A stretch of 34,498 nt of DNA from LSUCC0057 sp042091915 (GCA_042091915.1 JBELGO010000006.1:1-34498); one strand, 5' to 3'; counted from the stretch's first letter, positions 24,244 to 32,892 are shown. Notes: generated from the letters alone by a model not told the origin. Program-made: numbers and translations.

Positions 24244-27200
24244 GCCTTCCGCTCCAATCGTTGAGTTAACAGCGCAGAGCCATCCGCAGCTGTTAGCTGC
24301 GCTTGGCACTATGCCGGCGGATAGCCTCTGGCAGCTTCCGGCAGCTGTTCCACAGCGCCGAGAGCTGAGTAAGTTCAGCAGCTGGCTGGCGCCAGCACTG
24401 CAGAGCCGCGACCGTTTCAGGCTGCTGAGCAAGTTGCAGCGCAGCCAAAAAACACCCATGAACCCATCGCAGTGGCAGCAGTGGCGCAATCAAGCCGAGA
24501 AATCGCTGCGCACTACTCAGCTGCGCCAGCGCTCGCTGCCGCAGCTCAGTTATCCAGAGTTACCCGTTAGCGAGCGCGCCGATGAGATTGCCGCGCTGTT
24601 GGCCAAACATCAGGTGATCATTGTCGCCGGTGCCACAGGCTCGGGTAAGACGACACAATTACCTAAAATCTGCCTGCAAGCAGGCCGCGGTATCAGCGGA
24701 GTGATCGGCCACACCCAGCCGCGCAGAATCGCTGCCCGCTCGGTCGCTGAGCGCATCGCCAGTGAGCTACAAACGCCACTCGGTGAGCAGGTTGGGTGTC
24801 AGGTGCGCTTCAACGATCAGAGCTCCGATGCGAGTCTGGTTAAATTGATGACCGACGGCATCTTGCTGGCCGAAATCGAGCGCGACCGTTTCTTGAGCCG
24901 CTACGACACACTGATTATTGACGAGGCGCACGAACGCAGTCTCAATATTGATTTTCTGCTCGGTTACCTTCGCCAGCTGTTGCCCAAGCGCCCCGATCTC
25001 AAGGTGATTATCACTTCTGCAACAATCGATATGGCCAAATTCTCCAGCCATTTTGACAATGCCCCCATCATTGAGGTGGCGGGGCGCACTTACCCTGTCG
25101 ATATAGAGTACCGCGACCCAGTCGATGAGGAACTCGACCTCGACCAGCAGATCGTGGACGCGGTTGAAGAGCTCCACCTGCGCCCCGGCAGCGGCGATAT
25201 ATTGGTCTTCCTTGCCGGTGAGCGGGAGATTCGCGAAGCCAACAACGCCCTGCGCAGGCGCCAGCTGCGCGATCTTGAAATTGTTCCGCTCTATGCGCGC
25301 CTGACCAGTGCCGAACAGCAGAAAATCTTTGCCCCACACCGCGGTCGACGGGTTGTGCTCAGTACAAACGTTGCCGAAACCTCACTGACTGTGCCGGGAA
25401 TACGCTATGTAGTGGACAGCGGCCGGGCGCGGGTATCGCGCTACAGCTACCGCAGCAAAGTTCAGCGTTTGCCGATAGAGCCGATCTCGCAGGCCAGTGC
25501 CAACCAGCGCGCCGGCCGCTGCGGGCGGGTCTCGGCCGGTGTCTGCGTGCGCCTCTACAGCGAAGAGGACTTCAACAACCGCCGTGAATTTACAGAGCCA
25601 GAGATACTGCGCACCAATTTAGCGGCAGTTATTTTGCGGATGTTGCAGCTCAATATGGGCGAAATTAGTCAGTTTCCGTTTGTCGACGCGCCGGATAATA
25701 GGCTGATTCGAGACGGCTATCAGCTGCTCGAGGAGCTCTCTGCGGTCACTGGCAAGGGCCAACTCACCGCTTTGGGCAAGCAGCTGGCGAAACTTCCTGT
25801 CGATCCGCGCTTTGCGGCAATGCTGCTGCAGGGCGCCAAATACGCGGCGCTCGCCGAAGTGATGGTGGTGGTCTCAGCGCTGAGTATTCAAGACCCGCGC
25901 GATCGCCCCGCAGACAAGCGCGCCGCTGCCGACCAAGCGCATGCGCGCTGGCGCGACCCGGAGTCTGATTTTTCGGGACTGGTATTGCTGTGGAACCACT
26001 TCGAAGAGCAGCGCCAGGAGTTGTCGCGCAATCAATTTGCCAAATACTGTAAAAAGAATTTTGTCAGTTACCTGCGGGTGCGCGAGTGGCGCGATTTGCA
26101 CCATCAGATCCACCAAGCCTGCCGCCAACTCAAGCTCACTGAGAACCGCGAGCCGGCTAGCTACGACGCTCTGCACCGCTCCATCTTGGCCGGCCTATTG
26201 GGCCAAGTTGCGCGGCGCTCTGAAGGGCGCGAGTACGAAGCGACGCGCAACCGCAAATTTGTGTTGTTCCCAGGCTCGGGTGTTCAGAAGAAGCCGCCGC
26301 CCTGGATAATGGCGGCCGAGTTGCTAGAGACTAGCCGTCAATTTGCAGTGGGAGTCGCCAAAATTGAGCCGCAGTGGATTTCGGCGCAAGCTAGCCATTT
26401 GATTAAGCGCAGCTACAGCGAGCCCTTTTACCACCGCAAAAGCGGGCAGGTGATGGCCTCCGAGAGACAGGTGCTGTTCGGCCTGACAATCGCCGAGGGC
26501 AACCGTGTCAGCTACGGAAAAATCGACCCTGAGACCTCGCGCAGTGTGTTTATTCGCCAAGCGCTGGTCGAGGGGGGCTATACCCCAAGCCACAACCGCA
26601 AAGCGCCGTTTTATAAACACAATCAAGCACTCATTAGCGAACTAGAGGAGCTCGAAGCGCGCACTCGGCGTCGCGATATTCTCTGCGACGATGAGGTTAT
26701 CTACGGTTTTTACGATCAGCGCCTTCCGGTTGATACTGTCAACCGCGCCGGCTTCGATAGCTGGCGCAAGCAGGCCGAACAGCAAACTCCCGATTTGCTC
26801 TTTCTCGACCGCGAGCAACTGTTGCGGCGCACTTTGGACGCCGATGAGCTGGCGCAGTTTCCCGAGACACTCTCCGAGCAGGGTATCGATTATCCGCTCA
26901 GCTATCACTTCGAGCCGGGTGCTGACAACGACGGCGTCACTGTACGTGTCGCGATTGAACAGCTTCATCAGGCACCGCGTTTTAGGTTCGAGTGGCTGGT
27001 GCCCGGTATGCTCAAAGAGAAGTGCTTGCTGCTTCTCAAGGCACTGCCCAAACAGCAGCGCAAGGCGCTGGTACCGCTGCCGTTGTATGCGGACAAACTG
27101 TTAGCGCGGATAACTCCGAGTGACAGACCGCTGTGTGAGGCGCTCGCCGAGCAGCTCAAAGCATTGAGTGGACTCAATGTGGATTGGCAACAGTGGCAGA

Positions 27201-28240
27201 GCGACTGTGTTGTCGACGACTGGTATCTAATGAATATCGAGCTCTTCGACAGCCGCGGTCAACTTTTGGCTAGCCGCCGCGACTTGGCCTCGCTACAACG
27301 CGAGTTCAGCCGCCAAGTTGGAGAGCAGATTGCCCGTGCCGATGGTGACCGCTGGCAGCGCCAAGACCTGCGCAGCTGGGATTTTGGTGATCTGCCCGAA
27401 CAGGTGGAGTTAACCGCGGGTAAACGGCGCGTCAATGCTTGGCCGGCTCTGGCTGAGCGCGATGGGCAAGTTGATTTGATTCTCTGTGACAATCCCCAGC
27501 AAGCGGCTACAGAGCAGCTGCGTGGCCAGCTTTTATTGGCGCAAAATAGCGCCTCTAAGGAAGTTAAATACCTCACCAAACAGTTGTTGCGCGGCTGCGA
27601 ACTGGCACTGCGCGGGGCTGGCTTGCCCGATCGTGAAGTGCTCGCCGAGCGGTTAATTGCCGCGGCATTTTCGACACAGTTGTTCCCCGGCAGTGGCGAA
27701 CAGCGCTGTGTGCGCAGTGAGGGGGAATTTAACCGTCGCCTGCAAAACCTCAACCAGGTAGTCGCTACCGCTCAAGGTATGGCCAGTACTATTGAGAACT
27801 GCCTGCCAGCACTGCATGAGGCGCGCCAGCTCTACAGCCACTGGCCAGCCGCTGACAATCTGGCTCGCGAGGATATTTTAATGCAGTTGGACTGGTTGTT
27901 TGGCAAGCCGTTAATGCGCGTCACCGATGCCGCTTTGCGCCACTACCCGCGCTACGCCCGCGCTATAGCGGCGCGCTGTGAAAAACGGCCTCTGCAACGG
28001 CTGCGCGATGATGAAGCGATGCAAGAAGTTGCCAGTTACCAGCTGCCCATTGCGCGAATCCCGCAGCAGCATAAGTGGTTGCCGATTGCATTGCGCGAAG
28101 AACTCGACGAGCTACTGCAGCTGTTACAAGAGTATCGGGTGTCACTGTTTGCGCAGCAACTCAAAACCGCTCAGCCGGTCTCTGCGGTACGCCTAAACAA
28201 ACGTTGGGCAGCTATTAGCGACAAATTGCGGCGGCTGTAG
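24194..28240 (+). CDS. hrpA: ATP-dependent RNA helicase HrpA (DEAH box)
   Basis: This large DEAH/RHA helicase, by family knowledge, acts on mRNA and on stalled or collided ribosomes. The frame is 1348 residues from the first ATG. It has Walker A GATGSGKT at 146-153, the DEAH motif in IIDEAHERSLNIDF, SAT in VIITSATIDMAKF, and helicase C motifs (STNVAETSLTVPGIRYVVD, QRAGRCGR). HA2, OB-fold and long C-terminal HrpA domains follow. E. coli HrpA is 1300 residues with its Walker A about 50 residues nearer the N-terminus. The start is therefore uncertain: ATG 24194 (50-nt overlap with dnaQ), GTG 24233 and ATG 24311 all lack a good ribosome binding site. Translational coupling to dnaQ is possible. 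Confidence 0.95.
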   Translation: MSWKRAAQAVCGAVDSEPSAPIVELTAQSHPQLLAALGTMPADSLWQLPAAVPQRRELSKFSSWLAPALQSRDRFRLLSKLQRSQKTPMNPSQWQQWRNQAEKSLRTTQLRQRSLPQLSYPELPVSERADEIAALLAKHQVIIVAGATGSGKTTQLPKICLQAGRGISGVIGHTQPRRIAARSVAERIASELQTPLGEQVGCQVRFNDQSSDASLVKLMTDGILLAEIERDRFLSRYDTLIIDEAHERSLNIDFLLGYLRQLLPKRPDLKVIITSATIDMAKFSSHFDNAPIIEVAGRTYPVDIEYRDPVDEELDLDQQIVDAVEELHLRPGSGDILVFLAGEREIREANNALRRRQLRDLEIVPLYARLTSAEQQKIFAPHRGRRVVLSTNVAETSLTVPGIRYVVDSGRARVSRYSYRSKVQRLPIEPISQASANQRAGRCGRVSAGVCVRLYSEEDFNNRREFTEPEILRTNLAAVILRMLQLNMGEISQFPFVDAPDNRLIRDGYQLLEELSAVTGKGQLTALGKQLAKLPVDPRFAAMLLQGAKYAALAEVMVVVSALSIQDPRDRPADKRAAADQAHARWRDPESDFSGLVLLWNHFEEQRQELSRNQFAKYCKKNFVSYLRVREWRDLHHQIHQACRQLKLTENREPASYDALHRSILAGLLGQVARRSEGREYEATRNRKFVLFPGSGVQKKPPPWIMAAELLETSRQFAVGVAKIEPQWISAQASHLIKRSYSEPFYHRKSGQVMASERQVLFGLTIAEGNRVSYGKIDPETSRSVFIRQALVEGGYTPSHNRKAPFYKHNQALISELEELEARTRRRDILCDDEVIYGFYDQRLPVDTVNRAGFDSWRKQAEQQTPDLLFLDREQLLRRTLDADELAQFPETLSEQGIDYPLSYHFEPGADNDGVTVRVAIEQLHQAPRFRFEWLVPGMLKEKCLLLLKALPKQQRKALVPLPLYADKLLARITPSDRPLCEALAEQLKALSGLNVDWQQWQSDCVVDDWYLMNIELFDSRGQLLASRRDLASLQREFSRQVGEQIARADGDRWQRQDLRSWDFGDLPEQVELTAGKRRVNAWPALAERDGQVDLILCDNPQQAATEQLRGQLLLAQNSASKEVKYLTKQLLRGCELALRGAGLPDREVLAERLIAAAFSTQLFPGSGEQRCVRSEGEFNRRLQNLNQVVATAQGMASTIENCLPALHEARQLYSHWPAADNLAREDILMQLDWLFGKPLMRVTDAALRHYPRYARAIAARCEKRPLQRLRDDEAMQEVASYQLPIARIPQQHKWLPIALREELDELLQLLQEYRVSLFAQQLKTAQPVSAVRLNKRWAAISDKLRRL

Positions 28241-28328
28241 TCTAATGAGGTGGCAAACAGTTCGGTTTGTTCTATACAGCGATTTGCGTTGGACAGTAAA
28301 ATAACTGCAACGGATTGAGGGTAGAGGT

Positions 28329-29090
28329 ATGCGACAGAGTTTGTTTGAAAATTGTGTGAGTGTAACCCGCAACCTTTCAGCGGTTTTACTTCTCAGCTTT
28401 TCTGTTTCGCTGACGGCACAAATGGCTGCAGCGGAAGATAATCTTAAGGATCTGGATGATCCACTGCGCGAAATGAATGTAGTGGTCTTTCGATTTAACG
28501 AGGCTCTCGACAAAGCGATCGCCAAACCCATTGCTGAGACCTATAAAGGTGTTGTTCCCAAGCGTATGCGGTGGGGTGTGGAGAATTTTTTCAGCAATAT
28601 TGGTGAGTTACAGAACGTACTCAATGGGCTGATGCAAGGTAAGTTTTATCAAGTAGCCAACGACAGCGGCCGTTTCTTAATTAACAGCTCGGTGGGTATG
28701 GTGGGGCTCTTTGATGTCGCCACACGCATGGGCTTAAAAGAGAGCGACGGTGAGGATTTTGGCCAAACACTGGCCACTTGGGGGGTGCCGCAAGGGCCCT
28801 ATTTGGTTTTGCCGCTGATGGGGCCTTCGACACTGCGCGAACTGCCGGCACGGCTTGTGGACAGGTGGGTAGGGTTGAGTGAGCACGTCGACGATGTCGC
28901 TGCGCGCAACGCTCTGCTCGGGCTAGATCTGGTCGATATGCGCGCGCGCCTACTAGACGCAGAAGCGTCGCTGAGTGGCGACCGCTACACGCTGATGAAA
29001 GAGATCTATCTGCAGCGGCGCGAGTTTTTGATCAACGATGGTGTCGTAGAAGACGACTTTGGTGATTTTGGTGAGTATGACGACTATTAG
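28329..29090 (+). CDS. mlaA: MlaA/VacJ family phospholipid-transport protein
   Basis: MlaA proteins form the outer-membrane end of the Mla system, which removes mislocalised phospholipids from the outer leaflet. The 253-residue protein has the family core DDPLREMNVVVFRFNEALD, NFFSNIGELQNVLNGLMQGK, INSSVGMVGLFDVATRMGL and GVPQGPYLVLPLMGPSTLRE. An N-terminal signal (hydrophobic residues about 16-30) ends in QMAAAED, which fits signal peptidase I. There is no lipobox cysteine; the only early cysteine is Cys9, before the hydrophobic stretch. The C-terminus is very acidic (VEDDFGDFGEYDDY). GAGGG lies 7 nt before the ATG. The other Mla genes are not in this window. It is followed 11 nt later by the phosphatase gene. 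Confidence 0.92.
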   Translation: MRQSLFENCVSVTRNLSAVLLLSFSVSLTAQMAAAEDNLKDLDDPLREMNVVVFRFNEALDKAIAKPIAETYKGVVPKRMRWGVENFFSNIGELQNVLNGLMQGKFYQVANDSGRFLINSSVGMVGLFDVATRMGLKESDGEDFGQTLATWGVPQGPYLVLPLMGPSTLRELPARLVDRWVGLSEHVDDVAARNALLGLDLVDMRARLLDAEASLSGDRYTLMKEIYLQRREFLINDGVVEDDFGDFGEYDDY

Positions 29091-29101
29091 AGTGCAGAGC
29101 A

Positions 29102-30316
29102 GTGGTTGAGCAACCCGCTGGCACTGCTAATGCCAATCTAGCCGAGAACCTGCAGGCCTTCACTGCAGGCGCTTGGGTCGAGGCTTATCCGCAGCTGTCG
29201 ATGTGGTTTGCGCAGGGGCTCGGGCACCCCATTCACGGTGGTAAGCTGTTTGATAACCCAGCAAAACAAGGGCAGCTTCAGTGCTGGTTAGTGGGTGCGG
29301 AAATTCTCGATCCAACCGATGAGCTCGCGCGGCAAACTATTGCTGAATTAGCCCAAACACTCTTGTTGGTGGTTGTTTTAGACCCTCGTCAAATCGAGCG
29401 CAGCAGCGACTATTTTCGTTTGGGTGCGGTCGATGTGGTCGGTGCTGATGCCACTGAAAAAGAGATTTTGGCGGCAGCGGCGCGGATTCAGCGCGCCTAT
29501 GAAGAGCGCGCCAAAACCTTGGCCTACAGTGCTCAGCTAGAGAGCACAAACCGCCAACTGCAAGAGAGTTTGCAGCTGCTTCGCCAAGATCAGCTAGCCG
29601 GCTTGGAAGTGCAAAAGAGCCTGATGCCCGATAGCCCACTGACCTTTGGCAATTATGAAATTTCTCATGCCGTCAGACCGTCGCTCTATCTCAGTGGCGA
29701 TTTTGTCGGTTACAACTTCGCACTGGACCGTTATCTGCTGTTCTACTTTGCCGATGTTTCAGGGCATGGTGCCTCATCGGCGTTTGTGACTGTGCTGCTG
29801 CGCTTTATGATTGGCCGCGTCATCCGTCGCCATATTTATGAACATGACTACGAGGCTCTGGCCAAGGCGCCCGATGGATTGGTAGAGCATATCAACAGCC
29901 AGCTTCTGGCCACTGGCTTGGGTAAACACCTCACCCTGTTTGCCGGGTCATTGGACCTGCACACCGATAAACTGCGCTACGTGGTTGGTGCGCAACTGCC
30001 CCCGCCAGTGCTAAGCGCCGCCGGTAAGGCGACTTATCTGCCCGGAAAGGGGCGCCCAGCGGGTTTGTTTGAGGAGGCCAGCTGGCAGGTAGAGGAGTTA
30101 ACAATGCCCAAGGAGAGCGCTCTATTGCTGCTCTCTGATGGAGTGTTGGACTTTGTTGACGGCGACAACCTAGTCGCCAAAGAGCAGCGGTTGTTGACGC
30201 AACTGCAAGGGCAAGTGAGCTGCTTGGACGAGCTGCAAGATCGCCTTGGCGTCAGCTTCGTCGATGAGTTACAGGATGATGTCTCTATGCTGTTGCTCAA
30301 GCGCAATTCGAGGTAA
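29102..30316 (+). CDS. RssB-like PP2C (SpoIIE-type) phosphatase with a degenerate receiver domain
   Basis: The 404-residue protein has a receiver-like half at about 10-132, a helical linker at 135-172 and a SpoIIE/PP2C phosphatase at about 175-403. The phosphatase metal-binding aspartates are intact: Asp200 (LSGDFVGY), Asp218 (ADVSGHGASSAF), Asp346 (LLLSDGVLDF) and Asp392/393 (DDVSML). The receiver half keeps FRLGAVDVVGAD near 105-116 but lacks the acidic pocket, the phospho-aspartate, the Thr/Ser and the KP lysine. In Pseudomonas, as I recall, the homologue lies between vacJ and a STAS gene and affects sigma-S control. By analogy this one may dephosphorylate the STAS protein encoded next. 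The GTG start at 29102 has no strong ribosome binding site and follows mlaA closely. Confidence 0.85.
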   Translation: MVEQPAGTANANLAENLQAFTAGAWVEAYPQLSMWFAQGLGHPIHGGKLFDNPAKQGQLQCWLVGAEILDPTDELARQTIAELAQTLLLVVVLDPRQIERSSDYFRLGAVDVVGADATEKEILAAAARIQRAYEERAKTLAYSAQLESTNRQLQESLQLLRQDQLAGLEVQKSLMPDSPLTFGNYEISHAVRPSLYLSGDFVGYNFALDRYLLFYFADVSGHGASSAFVTVLLRFMIGRVIRRHIYEHDYEALAKAPDGLVEHINSQLLATGLGKHLTLFAGSLDLHTDKLRYVVGAQLPPPVLSAAGKATYLPGKGRPAGLFEEASWQVEELTMPKESALLLLSDGVLDFVDGDNLVAKEQRLLTQLQGQVSCLDELQDRLGVSFVDELQDDVSMLLLKRNSR

Positions 30317-30320
30317 CCAC

Positions 30321-30818
30321 GTGAGCCAAGGTAAAATTTTAGTCGCCGAGCAAAATGGCGATTATTTGCTCAAATTTTGCGGTGATCTGCGGGTCACCTT
30401 GTGCGGTTCTTTAAACCGCTATCTGGAAACTATCTTTGCCAGTGATGAGGTCAATTCGGTTGTGGTCGACCTGCTGGAAACCGAGGGGCTAGATAGCACC
30501 ACACTCGGCTTGATGGCGAAACTAGCGATGCACTGCCAGCGCCATTACCAAGTACAAGCACAGATATTCTGTACCGACCCGGGCTTGTTGCGGCTGCTCG
30601 AATGCATGAGCTTGGACGAGCTCTATGCAGTCTATACGGATACTCCCCAACGCAGTGAACCACTCGAGCCGCTCGCGGCGGTTGATGCCCAAGAAGACGA
30701 ATTGCGCCAGCAAGTACTCGACGCCCATCGCACCCTGGTTGAGCTCAATCCAGATAAGCAGGACGAGTTTACCGACCTGATAGCCGCACTAGAGAGTGAG
30801 CAAGCGGCTACACATTAA
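30321..30818 (+). CDS. STAS-domain anti-sigma factor antagonist (RssC-like)
   Basis: The 165-residue protein has a STAS domain at about residues 5-105 (KILVAEQNGDYLLKFCGDLR, LVETEG-like LLETEGLDSTTLGLMAKL) and an acidic helical C-terminal extension. Ser59 in DSTTLG is the likely phosphorylation site of the switch. By analogy with Rsb/Hsb systems, the phosphatase encoded 4 nt upstream would remove the phosphate. The frame is open from 30246, but the GTG at 30321 has GAGG seven bases upstream, inside the end of the phosphatase gene, so translation is coupled. The partner anti-sigma or kinase protein is not in this window. Its stop codon overlaps the stop of convergent tal in the shared TTAA at 30815-30818. 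Confidence 0.87.
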   Translation: MSQGKILVAEQNGDYLLKFCGDLRVTLCGSLNRYLETIFASDEVNSVVVDLLETEGLDSTTLGLMAKLAMHCQRHYQVQAQIFCTDPGLLRLLECMSLDELYAVYTDTPQRSEPLEPLAAVDAQEDELRQQVLDAHRTLVELNPDKQDEFTDLIAALESEQAATH

Positions 30819-31774
30819 CCCAGTTCTAGCAGCCAGTTCTCCAATTTTTCTTGGTCGGCGACAAAGGCCCGTATCCCTTCGCCTAATTTGGCGTGGGCCA
30901 TAGCATCGCTGTTGATTTGGTAGGCAAACGCGCTGCTGCTAGGTGGTGTGTAATGGATAGCGGCACCGCTCTGTTGTGGATCGAGCTTGCGCGGCAACGC
31001 GGCGTATGTGGTGGCTAGCTCCTCGAGTAATGCCGGGCTGATGGTCAGCCGATCACAGCCCGCTAGCTGGGTAATCTCACCGATATTTCTAAAGCTTGCG
31101 CCCATCACGACAGTGGCGTACTGACGCTGCTTAAAGTAGTTGTAGATCTGTGTTACCGACAAAACACCCGGGTCTTCTGCAGCCGCGAAATCGCGGCCAC
31201 TTTGCGCTTTGTGCCAGTCGAGAATGCGCCCGACAAACGGTGAAATTAAAAAGGCGCCAGCATCAGCGGCCGCCGCGGCTTGGGTCAGATTGAACAGCAG
31301 TGTCAAATTACAGTTGATACCTTCGCGCTCTAATTGCTCGGCAGCGCGCACTCCCTCCCAAGTCGTGGCCATTTTAATCAGCACTCGCTCGCGGCCAACG
31401 CCTAACTGTTCGTAGCGGCCGATCAACTGCTGAGCTTTCGCCACTGAAGCTGCAGTGTCGAAAGAGAGCCGTGCGTCGACCTCGGTGGAGATGCGCCCGG
31501 GGATCACTTGTAGTACGCGGTGACCGATGGCAACAGCCAGGGCATCCATGCACAGAGACATCTGCTCGGCACTATTGCTTGCCGAGGCGGCGGCTTCAGC
31601 GCGAGCAGCGTCAACCAGCGGACGATAAGCGGGCAGTTGTGCCGCTTTCAGTACCAGCGAGGGGTTGGTGGTGGCATCTTCTGGCTGATACTGCTCAATA
31701 GCAGCAAAATCACCCGTATCGGCGACTACCGTGGTCATAGTTTTTAGTTGGTCTAGCAGAGAGGGGTTATCCAT
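30815..31774 (-). CDS. tal: Transaldolase
   Basis: It moves a three-carbon unit between sugar phosphates in the non-oxidative pentose phosphate pathway. The 319-residue protein has the motif EDATTNPSL (residues 32-40) and the Schiff-base lysine Lys134 in ERVLIKMATTWEG, close to Lys132 of E. coli TalB. The phosphate-binding segment near the C-terminus (GASFRNIGEI ... CDRLTISPALLEEL) is present. Length fits the TalA/TalB class (about 317). It starts directly at the dusA stop (no spacer), so the two are cotranscribed. The same neighbours occur in Pseudomonas as I recall. Confidence 0.96.
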   Translation of the reverse strand: MDNPSLLDQLKTMTTVVADTGDFAAIEQYQPEDATTNPSLVLKAAQLPAYRPLVDAARAEAAASASNSAEQMSLCMDALAVAIGHRVLQVIPGRISTEVDARLSFDTAASVAKAQQLIGRYEQLGVGRERVLIKMATTWEGVRAAEQLEREGINCNLTLLFNLTQAAAAADAGAFLISPFVGRILDWHKAQSGRDFAAAEDPGVLSVTQIYNYFKQRQYATVVMGASFRNIGEITQLAGCDRLTISPALLEELATTYAALPRKLDPQQSGAAIHYTPPSSSAFAYQINSDAMAHAKLGEGIRAFVADQEKLENWLLELG

Positions 31775-32788
31775 TTACAGATCTCCTGGGACAAATTCTA
31801 GAGCGCGCCACAACACCTCGATGGCAGCATCTTCGCGGTAACAGTTTTCACTTAAATGCCGTCTAAATTGGCGAGCGCCGGGCAACTCGCGATAGAGCCC
31901 GAGCATGTGCCGAGTAATATGGTGGAGGCGAGTTCCGGCGGCCAGTTCGGTTTCAATATAGCCGCTCATTGCCTCTATGACTTGTCGGCGGGTTGGCGGT
32001 GTCGTCGCGGTATTAAAAATATCTCTATCGGCAGCGGCCAGTAGATAGGGGTTGGCGTAAGCTTCGCGGCCAATCATGGTGCCGTCAAGTTTTTCCAAAG
32101 CGCTACTGGCGGCAGCCAAGCTCTCGATGCCGCCGTTCAAGCTGAACCCCAACTGTGGGAAGTCGGTTTTGAGTTGCTCAACAACAGCGTAGTTGAGCGG
32201 CGGCACTTCACGGTTTTGTTTGGGACTCAACCCCTGTAGCCAAGCCTTGCGAGCATGGACAATAAAGTGTCGGCAGCCTGCGCTAGCCACGCTGTCGACA
32301 AAATGGTGCAACGCCTGGTAGGAGTCGCAGTCGTCGACGCCAATCCGATGTTTAACTGTCACCTCAAGCGCAGTGGCGGTGCGCATCGCGTCGACACACT
32401 CGGCCACCAGTTCGGGCTGCTTCATCAAGCAGGCGCCAAAACTACCGTTTTGCACTCGATCGCTGGGGCAGCCGACATTGAGATTGACTTCGCTGTAGCC
32501 GTAATCGGCCGCCATCGCCGCGCACTCTGCCAGTGCCTGTGGGTCTGAGCCGCCCAATTGTAGCGCTACCGGACCGCTGCCGGCCGGGTTGCGCAGATGC
32601 GACTCGCGATCGCCGTGCAGCAGCGCGCCAGTTGTCACCATCTCGGTATAAAGCAGGGCGTGTTGTGACAGCTGGCGATGAAAAAAGCGACAGTGACGGT
32701 CGGTCCAATCGAGCATAGGCGCAACACTCAAGCGGCGACTAAAGGCCAATGAGTCTGAGTTCGGCGATGCGGGAGAGTGGGAGATCAC
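31775..32788 (-). CDS. dusA: tRNA-dihydrouridine(20/20a) synthase
   Basis: This flavoenzyme reduces uridines 20 and 20a of tRNA D-loops with NADPH. The 337-residue protein has the FMN barrel start RLSVAPMLDWTDRHCRFF. The catalytic-cysteine segment NLNVGCPSDRVQNGSFGACL carries Cys107, and HARKAWLQGLSPKQNREVPPLNY and GREAYANPYLLAA follow. All are diagnostic of DusA over DusB or DusC. The GTG start at 32788 gives a length close to E. coli (330). No clear ribosome binding site precedes it, so the start is less sure than the identity. It is divergent from gltX and directly upstream of tal. Confidence 0.95.
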   Translation of the reverse strand: MISHSPASPNSDSLAFSRRLSVAPMLDWTDRHCRFFHRQLSQHALLYTEMVTTGALLHGDRESHLRNPAGSGPVALQLGGSDPQALAECAAMAADYGYSEVNLNVGCPSDRVQNGSFGACLMKQPELVAECVDAMRTATALEVTVKHRIGVDDCDSYQALHHFVDSVASAGCRHFIVHARKAWLQGLSPKQNREVPPLNYAVVEQLKTDFPQLGFSLNGGIESLAAASSALEKLDGTMIGREAYANPYLLAAADRDIFNTATTPPTRRQVIEAMSGYIETELAAGTRLHHITRHMLGLYRELPGARQFRRHLSENCYREDAAIEVLWRALEFVPGDL

Positions 32789-32824
32789 GTAATGGGGTAT
32801 CTTGTGTCGGCTAAATGAAGCGCA

Positions 32825-32830
32825 ATTATA
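32825..32830 (-). promoter_or_regulatory. Candidate dusA-tal -10 box
   Basis: A perfect TATAAT on the minus strand, 37 nt before the dusA GTG. No good -35 is seen at 17 bases (ATACGC). Confidence 0.45.
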
Positions 32831-32850
32831 GCGACTTAAAGCCCAGTGCG

Positions 32851-32856
32851 TATAAT
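32851..32856 (+). promoter_or_regulatory. Candidate gltX -10 box
   Basis: A perfect TATAAT on the plus strand, 37 nt before the gltX ATG. The -35 region is poor (ATAGCG at 17 bases). It lies inside the spurious upstream extension of the gltX frame, which supports the start at 32893. Confidence 0.5.
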
Positions 32857-32892
32857 GTGCGCCAATTAACTGATCTATTTAATAGGCTTGCT

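Noticed and set aside
25068..25339. Overlapping minus-strand open frames (190 and 89 codons) inside hrpA
   Set aside because: They are antisense to conserved helicase motifs and have no ribosome binding site or recognisable domain.
32815..32892. 26-residue N-terminal extension of GltX
   Set aside because: It would include the TATAAT promoter element, and the conserved synthetase N-terminus starts at 32893.
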